In this document: positions 11,639 to 22,090 of the stretch, piece by piece
Position numbering within the stretch: position 1 is the stretch's first letter
Layout: each line of letters starts with the position of its first letter
Assembly (NCBI GenBank): GCA_035235625.1
Contig: CP141148.1
Coordinates: 28,087,057-28,151,056, forward strand
Reading direction: 5' to 3'
DNA length: 64,000 bases
Source of the DNA: Saururus chinensis
Lineage: Eukaryota > Streptophyta > Magnoliopsida > Piperales > Saururaceae
Program-made: the position numbers and the translations under genes
Notes under the pieces: model-generated
Told to the model about the DNA's origin: nothing
Database searches by the model: none
Seen by the model: the letters and a program-made list of their open reading frames with translations, nothing else

Positions 11639-12599
11639 ATGGATTTATTCCAGATATTGGCTGTATTTACTCTCGCTGCTCTTGTTATGGTTACCAGTTT
11701 TACACTTGGTACACAGCAGAATGCTGAGGCTGAAGAGGTAAATGAACTCAATGGTATTCTTTCCATGTCACCCATAAGGGTCTTTTATCTAGCCAACAGA
11801 AAGCTAAAGCAATTACTGGAATTGTTTCTGAACTTCAACTGTCGACTAGAAGAAGCAAGAAGACGAGCAGGAGAACGATCGTGACATTGAGCTCGGCCTG
11901 CAAGAAGGTGGTGACATGGGGGCCGACATTAGTGCACCAGATGAGCAAGGCCCAACTTCCCTACAAGTTGCCATGACACCGAATAGACATGAAGAAACAA
12001 GGCATATGGAATCCCCAGTAATGCTCCTTGCGAACTTGGAAACAGAGGTGTGTTGAAAATTTTAATCAGGAGAACGCTTTGTTTACTTGTTTTAGTTATG
12101 TATATGGCGTTCGCTCGTAAAAAAATTATCATTATACTAAGCTTACATGATGTTTTCTGTTACTTTGTGATTGAAGGAGCAAGAAGAAGAACAAATTGGT
12201 GAAGCGGAAGCCAGATTGGATATTCAGCTTCCAGTTCCTGTGGCATTGCAGGAAGCAGAGTCTGAGGTGTACGCCAAAGTTTTGAAGTTTGGATCAAAGA
12301 TTGGGATTTGGGCAACTGGAATCTCTGTCCCTGGAATTATTGCCATACTAGCTAGTGCTAATCGCAATCAGAAGACAAGCCTATCTCATTCACTTCTCCT
12401 ACTGGCTTCTACATTGGCAATGCTCGCCTCTTTCATCTCGGGTGGAGTCCTCCTGATTTTCCCACTCTCTCACGTTGAAATCTTCTCCCCAAGTGATCCT
12501 AAATCAGCTACGAAGATCAGAATTATAATTGGCGTAGCAATAGGGTCCATGGCTCTGGGGGTGAGCTTTGTGACTGCCCTCGTCCTCCAAAACGCTTAG
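11639..12599 (+). CDS. Copy B: intact four-membrane-segment protein of an unrecognised family (239 aa)
   Basis: Three coding exons, all phase 0: 11639-11737, 11850-12047 and 12177-12599. Donors are GTAAAT and GTGTGT. Acceptors are GTCGACTAG and GTGATTGAAG. Residues 3-24 are hydrophobic (FQILAVFTLAALVMV). Residues 34-120 form a polar, strongly acidic linker with QENDRDIELGLQEGGDMG and an EQEEEQIGEAEA run. Three further membrane segments are predicted by eye at about 141-159, 172-196 and 214-236, separated by an NRNQKTSL loop and a SPSDPKS loop. The start is the first ATG after the 5'UTR acceptor and is conserved in all copies. No stop or frame break is seen, so this is the best reference member. 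I do not recognise the family. The fold suggests an integral membrane protein, but its function and location are unknown. Confidence 0.75.
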
Positions 12600-13480
12600 T
12601 ATAGTCAAATAATGTAATATTTTATAAAATTATATGTTGTATTCTTCATAAATTAATATGGTGTATGGTTGAGATAATTGGTTCTCCACTGTGACTCATG
12701 AAAATATAATGATGGAACATAGGCTCTTTAATGAAAAGATCAAAAGTAAAATCTGAACCACATTGCTTAAACAGCCTACCAGCATAGGCAAGAGACAGAA
12801 AGGAAGGAAAACTTGAGATGGGCAAGTCAAACAGAACCATTCGACAGCAAGGTTACTGTCCAGGTAATTTTAAAGATGGAGAGAGCTGAAGAAATAGAAA
12901 AGTCCAGGTGACAGAGCAAGCAGCTGCAGCTATGGGATAACAAACAAGACAACAACAAAATCCATACACTTCAATATTGTTGGACTCTTATCCCAAACTT
13001 TTAAGCATAACCCCATATCAATTAAATGCAATAAGAGGGAGTGAAGCCCATATTTTTAAATAGATTCCCGTTTAGCTCACGCGCACCTATGTGAGCCTAG
13101 CCTCTATAAGCTTTCGCATTTATATCCGATGACCCGTAATATTAAAGGTATTTAAACTCCTTAATATTATGGGTCGTCAAATGTAAATCCGATGGTCTAT
13201 AGAGCTTGGTCTCATGCAAACTCATATAAATTTTTTCTTTTTAGATAACCCAAACTAAAATGGATGACTAGAAACTCCTTTATGTTTTTTGCATATTTGA
13301 CTTCTTCGTACATCTGTAAATTGCTTTGTTTTTTTATATACATCTTTAAAATTGATCTGAGATAAAATGAGCCTACATATCCCTGGCTAGCACACGAATA
13401 GTTCCTAAACAGTTCAAGATAGGGTCTAAACTGTTGAGGAGAGTCAGATAGAGGCAAGCAAAACGAGATGATTTGGGCCT
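12600..13480. other. Non-coding stretch downstream of copy B
   Basis: No gene is seen. It includes the 3' flank of B and a fold-back element, described separately. Confidence 0.5.
13080..13235. repeat. Fold-back (MITE-like) inverted repeat
   Basis: The core arms TGACCCGTAATATTAAAGG and CCTTAATATTATGGGTCGTC pair across a short spacer near 13155. Pairing continues outward through ATCCGATG / CATCGGAT and CTCTATAAGC / GCTCTATAGA segments. The size fits a miniature inverted-repeat element. Its ends and target duplication are not clear. Confidence 0.5.
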
Positions 13481-13888
13481 GAGGAAGCATAGGAAAATGC
13501 AGGAAGCTGGGAGGAAAGGATAAAATTCCTACCATTTTTTTAAAGAAAATGATATTTATACACCTATTCTTTTTATATTAGGCCTTACACTACCTTTATT
13601 GATAAAGAAAATAGGTTTTCTATTAAATTATAAGTAGTATAAGGACTATAAATATGAAAAAATAGGTGTAGGAATATTTGTATCCCTTTTTTAATATCAA
13701 ATGAACCATCACAATAACATGGAGAGGCAAAGCCAGAGAATTCCACCGATTTTGCACAACTGGACTCTTTTGGCAAAAGGATGCTCTTTGCATTGCAAGG
13801 ACAGGAAATTGCAAGCCCCCTTAACGACCCAAAACCATCTTGACTCGACACTCTACTTCAACATGAAGTAGAAAGAAAGCCACCTAAT
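13480..13888 (+). repeat. Orphan copy of the family upstream block
   Basis: Matches the blocks upstream of A, B and C (AATGCAGGAAGCTGGGAGGA, CAAATGAACCATCACAAT, CTTTGCATTGCAAGGA, GAAAGCCACCTAAT), but no family gene follows. It is cut at 13888/13889 by LTR-like sequence. It carries the second MITE at the same site as in the copy A block, so A and this orphan are sister copies. It is probably the remains of a lost seventh member. Confidence 0.6.
13549..13686. mobile_element. MITE-like inverted-repeat element, copy 2
   Basis: The left end is TGATATTTATACACCTATTC and the right end, reverse complemented, is GGGATACAAATATTCCTACA. It is related to 9946-10084. It lies inside the orphan upstream block, between TACCATTTTTT and AATATCAAATGAACC. 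Confidence 0.6.
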
Positions 13889-14163
13889 TGTTGGATCATG
13901 GTATGGGCTCGGGCCTGGTTTGGTCCAATGTGTGACGGTCCGGGTGAACCGGTATGAGCCACGGGGCCCAAGGGTGGTGGGGGTGGTCGTGCCAACCCCA
14001 CATGTGCCTTCATTACATATAATTTGTGTGAGACCCACATATGTCACACACGTCCACTAGACATACATTTAGATATGCATTTACACATTGTGGGGCCCAG
14101 ATGCGCGAATTAGGTGTTGAGGGTGGGACTTGCGTGATTAGTGAGAGGTCGACCCTGTCGCGG
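13889..14163. mobile_element. LTR-like dispersed repeat fragment
   Basis: Begins TGTTGGATCATGGTATGGGC and is about 85-90 percent similar by eye to 62844-63112. Shared landmarks are GGTATGGGCTCGGGCCTGG, CATATGTCACACACGT and GATGCGCGAATTAGGTGT. At 14164 it changes to hAT-like sequence. The TGTTG start suggests the 5' end of an LTR, but no matching CA end or target duplication was confirmed. Confidence 0.45.
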
Positions 14164-14240
14164 GCATGGAAGGCCGTATTGGCCGACACTGATACAGTAT
14201 GCACATTGATACGGTAGGCGTAGATTTTGTCGGCGCGAAC
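14164..14240. mobile_element. Single end of a CATGGAAGGCC hAT-like element
   Basis: CATGGAAGGCCGTATTGGCC is the same terminus as the complete element at 61910-62665. It is followed by GATACGG-type motifs. The opposite end is not found downstream, so the copy looks truncated. Confidence 0.5.
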
Positions 14241-14393
14241 ACCGCATTTCACCCGTATCGATTCAATCCGGCTCGATCCGCTGCAAAAGGGCAAGACAAT
14301 CTGCAGAGGGAGAGCGCGATCGGAGAAGATAGAGGGAGGTGTTGTCTTCCTTCCCTCTATTTCACCGAGATAGAGGGCGAGGGTGGCAATCTG

Positions 14394-14575
14394 TCTTCCC
14401 CAGCTCCGATCTGTCCAGAAATTGCCCCTGGCCTCCCTATATGTGTGCACTCAACAACCCGTCTTCCCCAGCTCCAATCTGTCCAAAAACCGCCTTTGGC
14501 TTCCCTATATGTGGGCACTCATCGGCCTCGTCTTCCCCAGCTCTGATCTGTCCGGAAACCTCCCCTGGCCTCATT
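14394..14575. repeat. Tandem repeat of about 68 bp, 2.7 copies
   Basis: Units begin CTTCCCCAGCTC(C/T)(G/A)ATCTGTCC and continue through CCTGGCCTCCCTATATGTG. Open frames read through the repeat in several frames because of its composition, not because of a gene. Confidence 0.7.
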
Positions 14576-15144
14576 GTCTCTTACTCTCCTCTTTGTTGTC
14601 TGCTGGACTCATCTGCTCATCGCCTCATGAAGCTCACGATTCATGAACCAATGATATTTGGTTTCTTATAGGAGGAAGTGGTTTGTTTTTTTTCTCCACT
14701 TGTGTTTTCTAGTCGTTTCCTTTCTCTGATCATGGTCAAGTCAATTTTGTGATTTACAAACTGCCAGATATTATATTTATGTCTAATAGGATAAGTACCC
14801 CTACTGAGTAGTTTAAAATACTCACCAACCCCTAGACCTTGCAGGGCCCAGTGTGGAATAGACGGGTGTAGAAGAAAGTAGTAAAGATACTTTTTGGGAG
14901 CTTCAACTGGTGACCATAGAGTCTATGATTACACCAATAGTTTTTTAAGTATATTTTCATATTTTTGGCTTGAGAAGACTTGTTTATATCTTTACTTATG
15001 TGTTTGTACACAGACAATATATTTCGTAGGGAATAAAATATCTCATGTTACGTTTATGGTTGTATGTTTATGGTTGCGACTAGAGCAAGCTCTGATTTTA
15101 CTTTTTAACTCTTTATATATTTTATACAATCTTGGGTCGTGACA
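14576..15144. mobile_element. 3' part of an LTR-like sequence
   Basis: Ends TTGGGTCGTGACA at 15144. It contains TACTGAGTAGTTTAAAATACTCACC, shortened here to the motif CTGAG...ATACTCA, which also occurs in the LTR at 29.5 kb (CTACTGAGTATGAAAATACTC). The start of this LTR could not be fixed. Confidence 0.35.
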
Positions 15145-16093
15145 ACACCTGCATGCCGAATGGGTGATAATTCATCTGTTTCTTTGTCCAATCTTTGGAT
15201 GCCCAGTGGCATACCGAATAGCTCATGATTCATCTATTACTTTGTCCAATCTTCGGATACACACTGGCATGCTGAACAGCTCATGCTTCACCCCTCTTCT
15301 TTTCCATTTTCATTACTTGAACTAGATAGTATCCACTATGCTTGAGTCCTATAATTCACTGTTCATCGTCTTAGAAAGTCCCGTTCCCAGGATTAATTAC
15401 TTTCCATGTGCCAATTTGCACTGCACCAAGTTCAGCCTGAAATTGCCCACCAATGAGTCCCATACCTCGTTAGCAAGAAGATCCTGACTGCCCTTGGTGA
15501 TACTCTTTTTTTTTCACAACCAGGCTACATGTTCATTTACAACCCGACCGCCCCACAAAGGGCTCAATCTCAGCCCATCCTCACCTCGAAGAGTCTCATA
15601 TTTCATTGGTATAGATAACTAGTTGCATACCCATAACTTGGTTCAATAAGCTCGTCCACCCACAACATCATTGGGTAGAGAAGGTAAATATTCACAAGAC
15701 TTCCTACCAATGATACGTCCATATAGCACCGTTAGCAAGAGCTTGCTACCATTCACAACATTTTTGAGTTTGAACACAACTCATTATAGCTTCGGTAACA
15801 TTGCTACACAAATGACCAGGGAACAAGACCACTATTGCATGAGATCCTTGTAAACACTGTGCCCGTAATGCCAAGTACTGCTCGCACAATCCAAAACTAA
15901 GAAGGAACCCGATTAGCCATCATCCATACACATTTGTTTCAGCCCACATTTCCATTCGCTTTCAATTTGCATGGTAGTCCATCCGCCCCACACTACCGAG
16001 GTCGAAGAACCTTGCATTTAGCTCTTTCCATCACCTTGTCCAAACGTTCGTCTTGGTCACCCAACAAGACGAAACCTTGGCTTTGATACCACT
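15145..16093 (-). mobile_element. Internal remnant of a minus-strand LTR retrotransposon
   Basis: Next to the LTR at 16094-16961 the minus strand reads AGTGGTATCAAAGCCAAGG. This contains TGGTATCAAAGC, a typical primer-binding site complementary to initiator methionine tRNA, placed correctly just inside the LTR. The remainder shows no gag or pol frame. Two and a half short direct repeats (TTTGTCCAATCTT(T/C)GGAT...GGCAT) lie at 15145-15290. The second LTR is not seen. Confidence 0.5.
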
Positions 16094-16961
16094 TGTTATA
16101 GGGGTGCTCGGGAAACGCCTACCGTGCGACATTCGCAAGGCCAAATAGCTAAGCGAGTAAGCCATTCTTTGTCAAGGTCATGACCTCGTGACATTTGACC
16201 AAGTGTCCAACCCGCAAACCAAGCAACGAACCCGTCCCAAGGCAGATATGCGAACGTGTCGGGACATCCCCCAAGCGGGCTGTCCGGAGGGGGACACCTC
16301 CTTGTGATGCACAAATCCAACTTAGGTAACTTGGATATCCGAACAATCCATCTCAGCCAAGTGCATGCAAGGGTCTTTGTATCTAACACGGCCAGAAGGC
16401 TGGATGGCTGCCCGATGGGTCGGAGAGCCCCATTCCCTAGTAGACAGAGCTCCTAGCATGATAGCTAGCAAGACAACAAGCCTTCATTGCCATCTGAGAT
16501 AGTCGGTTGTAAGGCTAGATATCATACCAACAACTTTGTTATTTCAGCTCACCATATCCCCCCTATATAGCATAAGAGATTTTCTCCATTCTGCCAGAGT
16601 GACAGCCAACACGGTTGTATAGGCATGGTTCGTCCAAAGTTTGCCAAACAGCCCGAAATCACTCTCAAGGACTCTCCAACACTATATAAGGAGGAGGGGA
16701 CATCTTAAGTATCCAAATATGTGCTAGTCGGTCATGTGTCCCAACATAGCCAACTATGTGTGCGCATCGTTGCGTACTTTTTGCGCAACATTGCGCACAC
16801 ATGTTGCACAATGTTGCAAGCCTTCATCGCAACACCTGCATACATGGTGTGCAACACTATGGGCAGTTCCCACAATGCATACACACCTAATATATAATAC
16901 TTTTACACGTGTGTGCGTCCCAGCACGTATTATGGATAGTCTACTTCACTACCCCGTGACA
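16094..16961 (-). mobile_element. LTR (868 bp) next to a primer-binding site
   Basis: On the plus strand it begins TGTTATAGGGGTGCTC and ends CTACCCCGTGACA, that is TG...CA with a near-perfect terminal inverted repeat (TGTTATAGGGG / TGTCACGGGG). A shorter relative lies at 35814-36092, sharing AAGGCCAAATAG and TTGTCAAGGTCAT. It has landed immediately 3' of copy C. Confidence 0.6.
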
Positions 16962-17276
16962 ATATGCTAGAGCATGTTAGCACAATTAACAACTTGTGTT
17001 TTAGTGGGAGTAAGTTTTATGTGGTACTCTAATACACAATAAATTCTTGTGGCCTAGGTAAGGACAACTCTTTGTCATGGAACCATACGAAGACCAACAT
17101 GATCACATTTTGGCATTTTGCCTTTTGCCTTTTGGTTCTAGTATAAAACTAATCGCATTTAGTCATTTCATGCCATGTGCTTATAGTAGCAGTCCATAAA
17201 GATACAGAACTATCACCATATTAATTCCTAAGCATTACAACATACAATTTCTTAAATATTACATTATTTGATTAAA
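16962..17276 (-). other. 3' flank and probable 3'UTR of copy C
   Basis: Similar to the 3' side of copy A at 5.08-5.34 kb (TGGCCTAGGTAAGGACAACTC, CATTTAGTCATTTCATG(C/T)CAT). No separate gene is seen. Confidence 0.55.
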
Positions 17277-18215
17277 CTAATTACCGCTTCGGAAGATGAG
17301 GGCAATCACAAAGCTCACCCCTAGAGCTATGGACCCTATTACAATGCCAATTATAGTTCTGATTTTCCTAGTTGATTTAGGATCACTTGAGGGGGGGGGG
17401 GGGAGGTGGAATTTTCAACATGAAACAGTGGAAAATTCAGGAGTGCATTGCTATTAGCAATAGTTAATGAGATAGGCTTGTCCTCTGATTACGATTAGCA
17501 ATAGTTAATATGGCAGTAATTCCAGGGACAGAGAATCCAGTTGCCCAAATCCCAATCTTTGATCCAAACTTCAAGACTTTGGCATGCAGCTCAGACTCTG
17601 CTTCCTGCAATGTCACAGGATCTGGATGTTGAATATCCAATCTGGCTTCCGCTTCACCAAATTGTTCTTCTTGGTCCTTCAATCACAAAGTAACAAAAAG
17701 CATCATGTAAGCTTAGTATAATGATAAATTTTTTATTAGTGAACGCCATATACATAACCAAAACCAAGTAAACAAAGCGTTCTCCTGATTAAAAATTTCT
17801 ACATACCTCTGTTTCCGAGTTCACAAAGAGCATTTCTGGGGATTCCATATGCCTTGTTTCTTCATGTCTATTTGGTGTCATGGCAACTTGTTGGGAAGTT
17901 GGGCCTTGCTCATCTGGTTCACTAATGTCGGCCTCCATGTCACCACCTTCTTGCAGGCTGCCCTCAATGTCACGATCGTTTTCATGCTCCCCTTCTTGGT
18001 TCTTCTAGTCGAAATTTGGAATTCAGATGCAATTCCCGTAATTGTTTTAGCTTTCTCTTGGCTGGATAAAAAACCCATATGAGTGGCATGGAAAGAATAC
18101 TATTGAGTTCATTTACCTCTACAGCCTCAGCATTCTGCGGTGTATCAAGTGCAAAATTGGCAACCATAACAAGATCAGCGACAACAATTACAGCCAGTAT
18201 ATCGAGTAAATCCAT
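17277..18215 (-). pseudogene. Copy C of the tandem membrane-protein family, broken in exon 3
   Basis: Exon 1 (18117-18215, MDLLDILAV...AEAVE) and exon 2 (17807-18004, acidic linker with ENDRDIEGSLQEGGDME) are intact, with donors GTAAAT and GTATGT and the CGACTAG acceptor. Exon 3 starts at 17676 (GATTGAAG|GAC) and is open to NRNQRTSLSH. There a TAA stop and a deletion of the second membrane segment of the exon occur. A run of 13 G (17391-17403) follows, and the C-terminal segment resumes in another frame (DPKSTRKI, then a stop at 17277). Translation would end after about 172 residues with two of four membrane segments. It is the inverted sister of copy B. Confidence 0.75.
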
Positions 18216-18224
18216 CTTGATATT

Positions 18225-18500
18225 CTGCTCAAAGAAGCAAGCAAGCCACTTAAGTAGAGCAAGACAAAATCAAATGCATAAGCTGCAAAGGAAACCAAAA
18301 AGAGAAATGATCATGGCAATACCCCTAATACCAGGCTGTAATAGAGCCCAGAAAGAAGGAATACGATAGGATTCACAAAATTTCTTAGACCTTTGGGGAC
18401 TGGCAAGGTAGTAAATGTTGTAGCTCAGACACGCTCTGTGCGATTCTGAATAAAAATGGAGAGAAGGGAAGCTAGAGATTGATGAGGAGAGGCGACAAGC
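18225..18500 (-). promoter_or_regulatory. 5'UTR intron and decayed promoter region of copy C
   Basis: The 5'UTR intron spans 18225-18390 (donor CCAAAG|GTCTAAG, acceptor TTGAGCAG). The non-coding exon extends upstream to about 18490. Where copies A and B have a TATAAATGGCTG box, copy C reads CTTTGGCTGATCAGC, so the TATA box has been lost. This agrees with C being a pseudogene. Confidence 0.55.
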
Positions 18501-18539
18501 TGATCAGCCAAAGGACCTGGCTGTGGCCTGTGGGAGTTG

Positions 18540-19260
18540 CATTAGTCAGCCTTGATTATGTCTTATTCTTACTACGTGGTGCTGAAGAAGAGCGTCAAGT
18601 CAAAAAGATTCTGGGTCCTTAGGGGGCCTTGCAGCTTCCTGTTCCTGACCTTGCAATGCAAAGAACTTCCGTTAGCCAAAAGAATCCAGTTTTGCAAATT
18701 CGGGTGAATTATCTCCCTGTTGCCCCTAGTTATTGCGATGGTTCATTTGGTATTTTAGAAAAATGGTAGCAATTTCATCCTTTCCTTTCCTCCCAGCTTC
18801 CTGCATTTTCCTATTCTTCCCTCTTGGCACGTCAAACATGAAACAAGCTCTCTGCGGAGAAGCCAGTGCAACATGTATTGCAGTTGAGATGACGAGAGTC
18901 GAAGATATTTACAAATGGAAAATCACCACTCTCACATATTCTCCTTTTTTCTATATCAAACTTATGTACTTATTTCATGAAATTGACATTTTTGTTTTGT
19001 TTTTCCTTTAAAAATTATTTTTACTATTTTTTATTTCTTGAAGCTTTCAATGGGTTGGCCATGGTGCTCCAAATTACTGGGCTTATTCAATCTAAGTGCA
19101 GTAATTTTCCTTTTCTTTTGATGGTTTCAACTTCCAAGTGCAAGGGCCTCCTTTCAATCAAATTAAATTCGCTACCATAAGTCGCCACATGACATCAAGG
19201 TGGTGTGAACCAAGATTGGTAGAATACATAGGGTTCATGGTTTCGGAAGGGTAATTTGCC
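18540..19260 (-). repeat. Upstream block and flank of copy C
   Basis: 18540-18860 is the family upstream block. 19170-19260 matches 10.61-10.70 kb inverted. Between them, 18980-19170 resembles the flanks of E and F (GGCTTATTCAAT(C/T)(T/A)AAGTG, TTTTCTTTT, CAAGTGCAAG), which shows the same ancient unit. Confidence 0.55.
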
Positions 19261-21280
19261 ATATGAACTCTGAATCTACACAACTAGTACTGAATTTTCA
19301 AGTCACAGCTAGTACTAAAATTTAAATTCTATATGAACTCTGAATCTACATGTCTGGTTTGATCACTTAATTGAATAACTTGGGTTGTTAATTACATATT
19401 TGAATCACTAATTTGTGTAAACTTGGCTTTACAGGAAGAACAAATGAGAGTAGAAATGGACCCAATTATGATGGAGCAGCCAATTTTTGGCACTTGACTG
19501 GTGCTCAAAGGCCCGAAGTTTTGCAGATATGGTAGATTAAAAAATGAAGAAGAGAAAGAGAGGAAGAAGAGGGAAACTTAGCAAGTGCACGATACATGTG
19601 ATCAGTGGCCTTGAGGGATGTGTTAGGTCTCCTTGGGCTCAAGGTGTTTAAGCCCATGCACGTATAAATAGGGGTGAGAGCCATACCTGTCCATAGAGTT
19701 TATGTTACAGACCTTCAATTTACCTTCATACTATACTTGATTGTCCGCCAGTTTCAGTTTAACCAAGTGGTTCAATCCTAGACCGTCACATAACAACTTT
19801 GTAATTTGATTCACGCCATTTTTACTAGAGATCTCGGTCACGCTTGCCACATGTTGTAACTGTTAACGACATTATAAGATGATCTCCATCCTTCTAGTTT
19901 CATAAGCAGTTGTCTTTCAATCTTGGATTAATTTCTAACGAAGAAATATTTTTGGTTAAATGTTAAAGCTGCATTTCACGATTCCAATACATATGGAAAT
20001 AAACTTCAACGTTTGAGATATTGGATGGAATTGAAGAATGCACGGAAGTTAAATAAAGAATTTCAGAGGGGGGCAACTCCTGTTTCTAGAAGTCTATGCA
20101 AATGAAGAGACTATGAGTAGCTTTAACGAAGTCGAATAGTAGGTGTGTATTGTTGGTCACTGGCCTCATCCCCGGGTTGGCTGGCTTTCTTTAATATTGT
20201 TTTCTTCCATCTCATCCTCGTCCTATCTCTTCATTCTTGTAAGTTCTCGTGTTATTGCCTTCCTTCACCTTCCCATTTACGAGCGTTGTTTGAAGGTTTA
20301 CTATACATTTTATAACCCACCAGTAACAATAGTGGATTCTGCACCGTGTTAGATTGAAATTTTTAGTTTAACTTGTATAGATTGCTAAATCTTATATATA
20401 TATATATATATAATGAACAATGAATCCAAGTAACTGGCTTATGAAGTTTACAAGAATCACATTTCTACCATTTCCTACATCTTCATGTTTTTGTTTCCAT
20501 CAGGACCATCCTTCCTCTTATACTTCTAATTTTCCAATCTTTCCCCACTCTGTCTCATTTCTTGATTTTGGAACTGTGATGCAATGTACTGGTGTTGGGT
20601 TCCATGGAGTGTCATCAACTTTACTATGTTTGTACCTTCGTATATATTTAGCTTAGTTAAGTGTTTGTGTTAATAATCTTAGTTGTAACGGATTGTAAGT
20701 TGAGTATGTTAGCCTTATTATGTATGGGCTTCCCGTAGCCTATCCTCCTCTATTGTATTTTGGGCTTCATGTTACTCTATTTTTGTTTAGTAGATAGGGC
20801 TATATGTTCTTTAAAAAAGAAAAGCCCTAGAGGCAAACATCTGCCTAATAACATCATACATTTTTCTAAGGATATGTTTAAGGCTCGTTATTTTTTCGGA
20901 GCTCTATCGCGTTCTTAAGAAAGCCCACCAAATAAATACATTTAAATAACTTAAAATCGCTAAAAACACAAAAAATAACTTTATTAAAGACATAAAATTG
21001 TACGAAAAATTTATGGTTATTATAATTTTGATCACAAAAATAAATTAATACTTGATATATGACTACATATGTTATTACAAAAATTAGGAGGGAGGGAGCA
21101 ACAGGGGAAGATATTGTTGAGGAAAAATAATAGGATTCTTTTGGCAAATGGTTGAGAACTCATGTGAAAGTGTATTACGAGGTAGATGTTGCAAGATGCA
21201 CATGTCAGCTGCAAGAGCGAGCACCATAGCATATCTCTCTTTTCATGTGTCTTTCCTCCTATGTAAAAAGGAAATTTAAA
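19261..21280. other. Intergenic DNA, no gene seen
   Basis: AT-rich, with a short TA run at 20395-20411. No frame resembles a known protein, and no clear repeat ends were found. Confidence 0.5.
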
Positions 21281-22090
21281 TTTGATTTTTTTGCAATTTA
21301 AAAGAAAGCCACATGGACCCCACCACTCTCTCTTGCCTTCTTTTTCTCTCCCTTCTCTAGACTATCTCTTATTCTCTTTCCCTCTCCTTTTGTCTCTCTC
21401 CTCTTCTTCCTTCTTTCCATTGGATGGGTCTCACAATGCTCATATCTTTCTCTTGTATCTTCGAGAAATCTTGGAGCACCTTATAGAAGTTATTCTCACT
21501 TTACACAAAAAATCATTTTTCATACGTTAGCTCAAATGATAGACTTCCATATGTGCTAATCTGCACTAGAGTGTGAGTTGTCGATCCTAAGGATCGACAA
21601 TCCATATAAAGTGGGTGTAACTCCTGGAGGGTACTTTGAGAATACTCAATACTTTATCTGTACTCCCCTTTTATTGGCATCTCTCTCCCCTTTGTCTCTA
21701 AGTGTGGCCCTCTCCTCTCTCTTTCTTCCTGCCATCTTCCTCCTACTCTCTCTCCACATTGCTGTCTCCCACTTTCCACCTAGCAAACCTGGTTCTCTCT
21801 TATCACTTTATCAAAATTACAAAATTCCAAGAAAATCACTAGACTCAATGGGTAATAAACACTAAGCTTAAGAAATTTCATAAATAAGACCCCCCTCAAT
21901 CCTTCTCTTCCTCACTTGTCTTACCTCCATTTCATTCTATTGGTAAGTCACTCCCATCTACTCCATCCCCCACTACGTCCTCTCCTTGGCCACCCCTCTC
22001 CCAACTCTAGCTTCTTCCACCAACCTCATCTCTCTTCCTCCGGCCTCATCTCTTCCTCCTTTGGCCACATCTTGAGAGTTCAATATCTAT
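21281..22090. repeat. Pyrimidine-rich low-complexity stretch
   Basis: The plus strand is dominated by CTCTCT, TTCCTC and CCTTCT runs (21330-21430, 21660-21780, 21900-22070). Long Ser/Leu/Pro-rich open frames on the plus strand come from this composition and not from a gene. Confidence 0.7.
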
